Positions 58,743 through 64,000 of a stretch of 64,000 nucleotides of DNA are shown piece by piece. Location: assembly GCF_010550605.1 (NCBI RefSeq), contig NZ_JAAGNI010000136.1:124001-188000 (forward strand), written 5' to 3'. Under the pieces are notes generated by a model. That model was not told the DNA's origin. It searched no databases and saw nothing but the letters and a program-made list of their open reading frames with translations. The translations under genes were made by a program, and so were the position numbers. Positions within the stretch are counted from its first letter, which is position 1, and the number at the start of each line of letters is the position of its first letter. The stretch is from Streptomyces sp. SID9727 (GTDB taxonomy: Bacteria > Actinomycetota > Actinomycetes > Streptomycetales > Streptomycetaceae).

Positions 58743-61592
58743 TCAGCGGTGCTTCCAGATGCCGTAGAGCCGAAGGACATCCATCTGCCACCGTGCGTGG
58801 AGCTCGTCCGGACCTGAGGCTGTCTCCCGGCCGAGCGAGAAGGCCACGTGCCGATACAGCGGGTGAAGATCCCCGTTATTCGTGGTGACCAGGGCGGAGA
58901 GGAGCGGCTCGTCTGCCGGGGTGTTCGCGTCGGTGAGTACGAGCACCTGCCCCTGATCGTCGGGGTGCAGGTGAGGAAGTTCCCCGCTCAGCCGGTGACG
59001 GATCGCGGACCACGTGAGGGTGGCCCCGTTCCGTGCGGTGTTCTCCAGGAGGGAGCGCACGACGGCCGCGAGTTCGGCGAGCTTGGTCTCGTCCGGCCGG
59101 GATGACGCGTCCTCCGTCTGCGGTCCCTTCGGGTCGCCGCCGGACGGCACGGCGAGCAGCGCGGCGAGTCGTTCCGCACAGGCGCGGTACGCGTCCTGGA
59201 GGTCCTGCGGGAGCTTGCCGTGGTGCTTCCGCTTGAGCTCCTTCGCGCGCGCCATGCTCTCCCGAAGGGCCTCGGCCTCACTGGGCTCCTGCCGCCGCCC
59301 GAGATCATCGAACATCCGCCGGAGATCCGCCTGGACGATCTCGTTCTCACGCCCCCGCACCCACTCGCTCATGGCGCGCAGGTGGGGATACTGCTCGGCC
59401 TGCTCCGCCCGAGGCAGCTTCGTACCGTACAGCTTGCCTGCCGCCTGCCAGGCGCGCTTGGCCTCGGCGAGGTCGCCGGCCTCCCGGGCGTGGTCGAATC
59501 GCCAGCGCAGCCCCGTGAGTGTTCCGAGGGCGGCCGCGACAGAGGTGTCGACAGGGCTCCCGATGGGGGCGGGTGCCGGGGCCACAGCGGGTGACGCCGT
59601 CTGCGTTGCCCTCGACCGGTTCGCGCCGCTCGTGTACGCGTCACGGATGCGGTCGGCCTCCAGTTGCCTGGCCTGATGAGCCTCGCTCTGGAGCCCGGGA
59701 ACCGGACGCCCATGACTCCTGAGGATCTCGGGGAAGTACGGCAGCGGCTTGCCCGCGTCCGTCACGACGAGAGCGGCGTACATGAGGTCGTGGCCCTTGA
59801 GGGGCTCGTCCACACGGAAGAGGAGGTTGGTCCGCCGCTCGTCCGACAGGGCGCCGAAGTCGAATCCCGTGTTGGCCGAGAGCTCCCGCCAGGTGATGTC
59901 GTCGGCTCCGTTCCTCGCTCGAGCCTTGAGATGTTCGCGTAGGGCGAGCACGAGCTGGAGGGTCGGAAGACCGGTCGCCGGGGCCGGTTGGGACGCGACC
60001 GCCCGTGGTCGGCTCACCGGCTCCCTGGGCTGTGGCACGGGCTGGGGCCGGGGGGCCGCCGGGGAGGCGGGCGGCGCCGGAGGGGCAGTGACGGGGCTGG
60101 CCCCGAAGAGCTCGTAGGTGCGTCGCCGTTCCGTCTCGTTGATGTGGCGGACCTGATTCCCCGGGAGGCCCGGCGCCCAGCCCAGACCGGTGAGGACAGC
60201 GGCAAAGAAGGACGGGACGTCACCGTCGTCCGACCTGAGGAGTGAGGAAAGAACCGGTTTGTCCTCGGCGCGAGGGAAGTCGAGCGCGATGAGAAGCCTG
60301 CGCCGGTGCTCCGAGGTGAACAGTTCGGGGTTTGCCTTCGCCTTCCCCGCAAGCTGGGCCCAGGTGATCCGGCCCTGTGCGCGGGCGGTCCGCTCCAACG
60401 TCTCCCGGAAGGACGCCACGATCTCACGGTCGTCGAGCCGTGGGCCCGGAGGCGCGGTCGGCGGCTCGACCGGAAGGAGCTTGGCTGGCGCCGGTGCCGG
60501 CTGGGGCGGTCTGAGCTCGCTCCAGGCCGCCGCTTCCCGAGCGTCCAGGCGTCGCGTCTGAGCGGCGGTGAGAAGCCACGCGGGCGTGTCCGTCGTCGTG
60601 GCGTCGACGGGGGTCAGGGTCACGCGCTCCCGGAGGACGTACACCCTCGACGGGTTGGGCGTCGTCGAGGCGTGAGGAAGGACGATCCGTGCCCGGGCCA
60701 CTGCCGAGCCGAGAGGCTGGATGTCGGCGTCGTAGACGCTGCCCGGTGTGCCGGTCGGCGACTTCATGTCGGTCCTGGCCATGGCTCCGGTGAAGGCCAC
60801 GGTGTCGTCGGCCAGGCGGAAAGCGATCGGCGGCGTGACGGAAGCGGCGGAAGCAATGGCTCCAGTCGATCCTCGCGGCACGATTCCCTGTGGCGTTGAC
60901 ACCAGGCTGGGGGTGACGATCCCCTGGCGGGTGAGGACGCACTCCTCCAGCGTTGTCCATTCGACGGTGTTGCCGGGCAGCTGCGTACCGATCCGCACCT
61001 CGCGCGTGACTCCGACCGTCCGGCATTCGACGCGGATCGCGTACCCGTGGGATTCCACCCGGTCGTAGGCCAGCATGTTGTCCGGTCCGAAGAGCCACTC
61101 GACATGGTCGGCGCCCCGGGCGAGGCTCTCCGCCTCCTGCCGCCACGGGTGCAGACCCAGCCGGGCCATCTGTACGCGGATCAGCTGCCGCCCGCCGGAC
61201 AGCCGGAAGTCCACGGTCCCGCCCGGCCTGTCCTCGACGGTGCGGTACGACGCCTTGGCATTCCGCCGGTTCTGTCCGGCGAGCCAGCAGGTCAGGGCCT
61301 GGCCGATGTAGAGGTGGTCGGCGCTGGACTCGCCGTTCGCGGTACGGCGGCAGTGGACGGGTGGGCGATGCGCGAAGTGGCACTTCTTCTCGGTGTAGCG
61401 CTTGGCACTGAGCTTCTTGCCGCAGCCGCCCAGGAGGGTGCCGCAGTAGAAGTCGTCACGGGAACGGCCCCGCATGAAGAGGTCGAACTCGTCGTGGTCG
61501 TACGGAAGGAAGACGGGGTCGTCGGAGTCGGCGCGCCCGAGGACGGCCGTCTGGACTTTGCGGGTGTCTTCCTCGTTGGCGTACGGCGTCAT
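58743..61592 (-). CDS. 949-aa protein with CoiA-like N-terminus and three internal domain repeats
   Basis: Residues 1-180 resemble CoiA-like competence proteins, with a zinc-binding C50, C57, C71 and H75 pattern, then DHLYIGQALTCWLAG and VDFRLSGGRQLIRVQM, which recall a PD-(D/E)xK nuclease fold. Three copies of an 80-residue domain follow at about 394-472, 548-630 and 845-922, each with an ITW or LTW strand, a central RxxLL/VLVL and PLLSALV-like helix, and a glycine turn before the end. Proline-rich linkers separate the copies. The role may be DNA or protein processing in defence, but the family is unknown to me. Confidence 0.72.
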   Translation of the reverse strand: MTPYANEEDTRKVQTAVLGRADSDDPVFLPYDHDEFDLFMRGRSRDDFYCGTLLGGCGKKLSAKRYTEKKCHFAHRPPVHCRRTANGESSADHLYIGQALTCWLAGQNRRNAKASYRTVEDRPGGTVDFRLSGGRQLIRVQMARLGLHPWRQEAESLARGADHVEWLFGPDNMLAYDRVESHGYAIRVECRTVGVTREVRIGTQLPGNTVEWTTLEECVLTRQGIVTPSLVSTPQGIVPRGSTGAIASAASVTPPIAFRLADDTVAFTGAMARTDMKSPTGTPGSVYDADIQPLGSAVARARIVLPHASTTPNPSRVYVLRERVTLTPVDATTTDTPAWLLTAAQTRRLDAREAAAWSELRPPQPAPAPAKLLPVEPPTAPPGPRLDDREIVASFRETLERTARAQGRITWAQLAGKAKANPELFTSEHRRRLLIALDFPRAEDKPVLSSLLRSDDGDVPSFFAAVLTGLGWAPGLPGNQVRHINETERRRTYELFGASPVTAPPAPPASPAAPRPQPVPQPREPVSRPRAVASQPAPATGLPTLQLVLALREHLKARARNGADDITWRELSANTGFDFGALSDERRTNLLFRVDEPLKGHDLMYAALVVTDAGKPLPYFPEILRSHGRPVPGLQSEAHQARQLEADRIRDAYTSGANRSRATQTASPAVAPAPAPIGSPVDTSVAAALGTLTGLRWRFDHAREAGDLAEAKRAWQAAGKLYGTKLPRAEQAEQYPHLRAMSEWVRGRENEIVQADLRRMFDDLGRRQEPSEAEALRESMARAKELKRKHHGKLPQDLQDAYRACAERLAALLAVPSGGDPKGPQTEDASSRPDETKLAELAAVVRSLLENTARNGATLTWSAIRHRLSGELPHLHPDDQGQVLVLTDANTPADEPLLSALVTTNNGDLHPLYRHVAFSLGRETASGPDELHARWQMDVLRLYGIWKHR

Positions 61593-61640
61593 GGCGCGGC
61601 TCCGGGCGGGCGGTGGGTCAGGGCGCGGGAGAACGGATGG

Positions 61641-62384
61641 TCAGCTGGAGCTGGTGCCGGTGATCGTCACGATGGCCAGGTCGTCCGGGACCCGACCCTC
61701 GGAACCGGAGAACGCCCACTGGACGGCGCGCGCGTCAGCAGGGACCTTGTAGACGAACACCGCGTCACGTTTGAACCCCGGCTGTACTTCCTCACCGCTA
61801 CACGCCTTCTCGTTGCCCTTGACCTGGTACTGGTTCTCGATGGGGTCGAAATTCCGGCCCTCGGCGTCGATGAGCCCCTGCGAGATCCCATCGGCACACG
61901 CAGGGTCGAAGGACTCGGTCCCGTCGTTGTAGACGGTGGTTTCCACGATGACGTACTTCGCCTCCGCGCCTGCCTTGAGGGTCTTCGTCGTCTCGGAGTC
62001 GTGGTCGTTGATGGTCACCGTCGCGGACTCGCGAACCTTCTTGACCACGACGGTCGCGCCACTGCTCTTGGCCTTCTCCCCCATGGCGTAGCTCTTGGCG
62101 GTGGGAGACGGGCTGGCCAGTTCCTCCGGGCCCTGCGCGGCGTCGTCGGGGTACGTGCGCGTGTCCTGCCATACGGATGGGCTGGACGTCGGTGCGGCGG
62201 TGCCGGTGACTTCGGCGCCGCCGTTGCCCACGATGGCGACGGTGACGGCGGAGGACACCCCGGCGACCACGACCGTCCAGACGGCGAGCAGCACGGCGGC
62301 GCGCCGGGACAGCCGGCCTCTGGCGGGCGCGGCGACAGGAGCGGCGGGGAAGGCGGGCTCGTCGGTAGGCTTGGGCGGGATCAT
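61641..62384 (-). CDS. Membrane-anchored DUF4352-like protein, 247 aa
   Basis: A cytoplasmic proline-rich start, one hydrophobic helix (about 30-52, AAVLLAVWTVVVAGVSSAVTV) and an extracellular beta-rich domain make up the protein. The motif ATVTINDHDSETT, then EAKYVIVETTVYNDGTES and PGFKRDAVFVYKVP are typical of DUF4352. AGGAG lies ten bases before the ATG at 62384. It probably senses or binds something at the cell surface; it may be co-transcribed with the 949-aa gene. Confidence 0.72.
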   Translation of the reverse strand: MIPPKPTDEPAFPAAPVAAPARGRLSRRAAVLLAVWTVVVAGVSSAVTVAIVGNGGAEVTGTAAPTSSPSVWQDTRTYPDDAAQGPEELASPSPTAKSYAMGEKAKSSGATVVVKKVRESATVTINDHDSETTKTLKAGAEAKYVIVETTVYNDGTESFDPACADGISQGLIDAEGRNFDPIENQYQVKGNEKACSGEEVQPGFKRDAVFVYKVPADARAVQWAFSGSEGRVPDDLAIVTITGTSSS

Positions 62385-62518
62385 GGCAGAAGACTCCTGA
62401 GGTGCGCACCCGTCCGGGGCGGGCGGGGCTGTTTCGAGGCTCATCGGGGTCGAGGGTGCGAAGCAGAGAGGGTCGCTGGTGCGGTTGGGCGGGAGCCCGC
62501 GCGGTCGGCGCTGCTCGC

Positions 62519-63784
62519 TCAGCCTTCCGTGTCGCGCTCCTTCTCGTCGCCGTTCCCGTCCCCACGCCGGCGGCGCGCTCGCTCGGCGATCCCGTCGGCG
62601 ATCTTGTCCTTGACCGAACTGGCCCTGTCGAGGGTCTCGTTGCCGAGGCTCCTGGCGGCGCCAAGCCCCTTGGCGCCTGTCTCAAGCGCCTTGTCCCGCA
62701 CCTCAGTCGCCGCGACCGTCCATCGTCTCGCCTCAGACGACTGGCGACCGGACTCGATCCCGAGCCGCCCGTGGAAGTCGTGGACGCCCGCCACGACCTG
62801 GTTGCTCGACCGGACCACGGCCGGGGACTTGGTCGGGTGCAGCAGCACCTTCGCGTTAGCCTCGTCGGCGGCCGCGTTCATCCGGGCCACCAGACGCTCG
62901 GTGCTCCGCGAGATGAGCTCCAGCCGATTCCGCCGGGCGATCCGGATCCCCTCACGATGCCGGTCCAGTTCCTCCGGATCCGTGTCCAGTACCCGGTCGA
63001 GTTCGAGCACGGCTATCGCGTCCTGGAGCTGGAAGCAACGTGCCAGGACGGCGAGCCACTGCCTGCCCTTGGACTCGGCCTGCTCGGCCGCCGAGGCGAG
63101 CTCACCGATCTTGGCCTTGTGTTCCATCTTCTCCGCGAGCGCGTCGAGTCGGCGGAGCGTGTACGCCTGAGTCGTCGCGATCGTCTCCGGCGTGGCCTGC
63201 ACCTTCGACCACGTGATGTCGGAGACCCGGCCGACCTCGTCCCGGATGGTCACGGCATCCTCGATCACGAGCTCCGCTCCGATCATCTTCGACAACGCGT
63301 CGTCCTCCTGGGCGCGGAGCACGTCGTCGAGCTTCTCGTCGATCGCGGCGAGATAGTCGGTGATCTCGTCCATGGCCTGCTGCATCGCGAGCTGCGCCAT
63401 GACCGCTGCGACGTTGGCCATCTGCGCCGGGTTCCCTCGGAGGGGTCCCCGCCCCTTCGCGAACTCGACGAACCCCTTGATCTGGCCCTTGTCGCCCTTC
63501 AGCACGCCGGTGCTGAAACCCGTCTTGGCGCTCTCCCTCAGCCCGTACTTGTCCATGCGCCGCGCGGACTCCCTGGTCAGCTTCACCCAGCGGCCCGAGT
63601 TGGCGGCGATGTCGGAACCCGTCTGTGCGAATCCAGCCGCGTTGCCGAGGGCGGACCGGAACGGGCGCGGTCGCAGGGCCTGCGACGGCAGCCCTTCCGA
63701 CATGAGGAAGCGTTCGACCGCCGCTTGATCCCCGATGACCGCCAGGCCATCGCCGTCCCGGATCAGCTGGATCTCGTCATCCAT
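62519..63784 (-). CDS. Large helical hypothetical protein, 421 aa
   Basis: The protein starts MDDEIQLIRDGDGLAVIGD, then is mostly helical (MANVAAVMAQLAMQQAMDEI and EKMEHKAKIGELASAAEQ). AAGGAG is six bases before the ATG at 63784, and the GTG two codons upstream is too close. Similar proteins with this start are known to me as common actinobacterial hypothetical proteins, often in accessory regions. A membrane-interacting or coiled-coil role is possible, but no function is assigned. Confidence 0.65.
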   Translation of the reverse strand: MDDEIQLIRDGDGLAVIGDQAAVERFLMSEGLPSQALRPRPFRSALGNAAGFAQTGSDIAANSGRWVKLTRESARRMDKYGLRESAKTGFSTGVLKGDKGQIKGFVEFAKGRGPLRGNPAQMANVAAVMAQLAMQQAMDEITDYLAAIDEKLDDVLRAQEDDALSKMIGAELVIEDAVTIRDEVGRVSDITWSKVQATPETIATTQAYTLRRLDALAEKMEHKAKIGELASAAEQAESKGRQWLAVLARCFQLQDAIAVLELDRVLDTDPEELDRHREGIRIARRNRLELISRSTERLVARMNAAADEANAKVLLHPTKSPAVVRSSNQVVAGVHDFHGRLGIESGRQSSEARRWTVAATEVRDKALETGAKGLGAARSLGNETLDRASSVKDKIADGIAERARRRRGDGNGDEKERDTEG

Positions 63785-63857
63785 GGTCACTCCTTTCGAG
63801 TCGCGGCCCGGACCGTCGTACTCTCCGCCGGTCCGGGCCGCGTAGGCGTGGTGCGCG

Positions 63858-64000
63858 TCAGACTGCCGGGTGGCGGGGGCCGTGACCCGGGGGCGGGGTG
63901 AGGGTGGAGGTGTAGTTCTCGCCGTCCACGAGGGGCGTCGTCAGGCTGACGCCGGCCGCCGCCATCCGGTCGTACTCGGCGAGGATGAGGTCCTTGGTGC
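63858..64000 (-). CDS. C-terminal fragment of an unidentified protein
   Basis: An open frame enters from the right edge and stops at 63858. It reads TKDLILAEYDRMAAAGVSL and ends in a proline-rich GHGPRHPAV. It lies on the same strand as the preceding gene, 74 bases upstream of it. No function can be inferred. Confidence 0.5.
   Translation of the reverse strand, partial: TKDLILAEYDRMAAAGVSLTTPLVDGENYTSTLTPPPGHGPRHPAV

Noticed and set aside
61047..63170. A 707-codon plus-strand open frame
   Set aside because: It is antisense to the 949-aa, DUF4352-like and 421-aa genes and has shadow-like composition.
1..64000. CRISPR array
   Set aside because: No regularly spaced identical repeats of 25-40 bases with unique spacers were seen; the hexamer cluster at 6416-7098 is irregular and far too short-motif.

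Overview
The window is high-GC DNA from an actinomycete, almost certainly a Streptomyces. Indicators are strong GC bias at third codon positions, many GTG starts, extensive ATGA/GTGA overlaps, and families typical of the genus: WhiB, DUF2637, DUF6082, DUF397 remnants, and XRE regulators paired with RsbW-like ATPases. No rRNA, tRNA or CRISPR array was recognised. All calls were made by reading the sequence without database searches.

Left part (1-10.3 kb): two short hypothetical genes, a divergent conserved gene, a two-gene CBASS anti-phage system (CD-NTase plus Cap15 membrane effector, 1575-3127), then a mobilisation/replication block on the minus strand: relaxase, MobC, DUF2637 membrane protein, WhiB-like protein, DnaC-like loader and a replication protein. 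This block carries unusual DNA-level structure: stacked hairpins inside mobC and at least 25 TGACCG/CGGTCA hexamers within the DUF2637 gene. Matching excisionase and integrase genes lie at 38.0-39.9 kb, separated by a 28-bp-arm perfect inverted repeat. The segment between may be one integrated element or a mosaic of elements.

Middle part (10.8-32.4 kb): an XRE regulator, a HAD protein, a membrane protein/ImmA-IrrE protease pair, then a tight minus-strand operon running from 28591 down to 15063. It encodes a HAD phosphatase, a GT-B-like protein, a thymidylate-synthase homologue whose residue pattern predicts cytosine rather than uracil specificity, a TobZ/NodU-type carbamoyltransferase, a second glycosyltransferase, a small nucleotide-kinase-like protein, a methyltransferase, two APH-like kinases, a histidine phosphatase, an NAD epimerase, an adenosylhomocysteinase-like protein, a NUDIX hydrolase and a KdsB-like CMP-sugar synthetase. 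Together these look like an undescribed nucleoside or CMP-sugar pathway. Upstream sit a DUF6082 protein, small proteins, an anti-sigma-type ATPase and an XRE regulator.

Second defence block (32.6-37.8 kb): a minus-strand operon of sigma-like protein, regulator, ImmA/IrrE zinc-ribbon protease, second CD-NTase, an apparent E2 (ubiquitin-conjugating-like) protein and a single-TM protein. It resembles a short type II CBASS with a built-in protease/regulator pair.

Third defence block (40.9-53.3 kb): a CopG/PIN toxin-antitoxin pair, then an HTH-bearing N6-methyltransferase-like protein with a degenerate catalytic motif, convergent with a six-gene operon (Rad50-like ATPase, 130-aa protein, coiled-coil protein, McrB, McrC, UvrD-type helicase). 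Almost identical palindromes (GTTGACG-N-CGTCAAC) lie upstream of both transcription units, implying one regulon. I consider this module, the CD-NTase/E2/ImmA operon and the nucleoside-like operon the three best candidates for undescribed biology.

Right part (53.4-64 kb): a gene fused out of frame to a DUF397 remnant, an endonuclease VII-like gene bracketed by 46-bp direct repeats, a ParA ATPase overlapping an AlbA/Schlafen-type protein, a RelE/AbrB-type toxin-antitoxin pair, a 949-aa protein with a CoiA-like N-terminus and three copies of an internal domain, a DUF4352-like membrane-anchored protein, a large helical protein and a partial gene.
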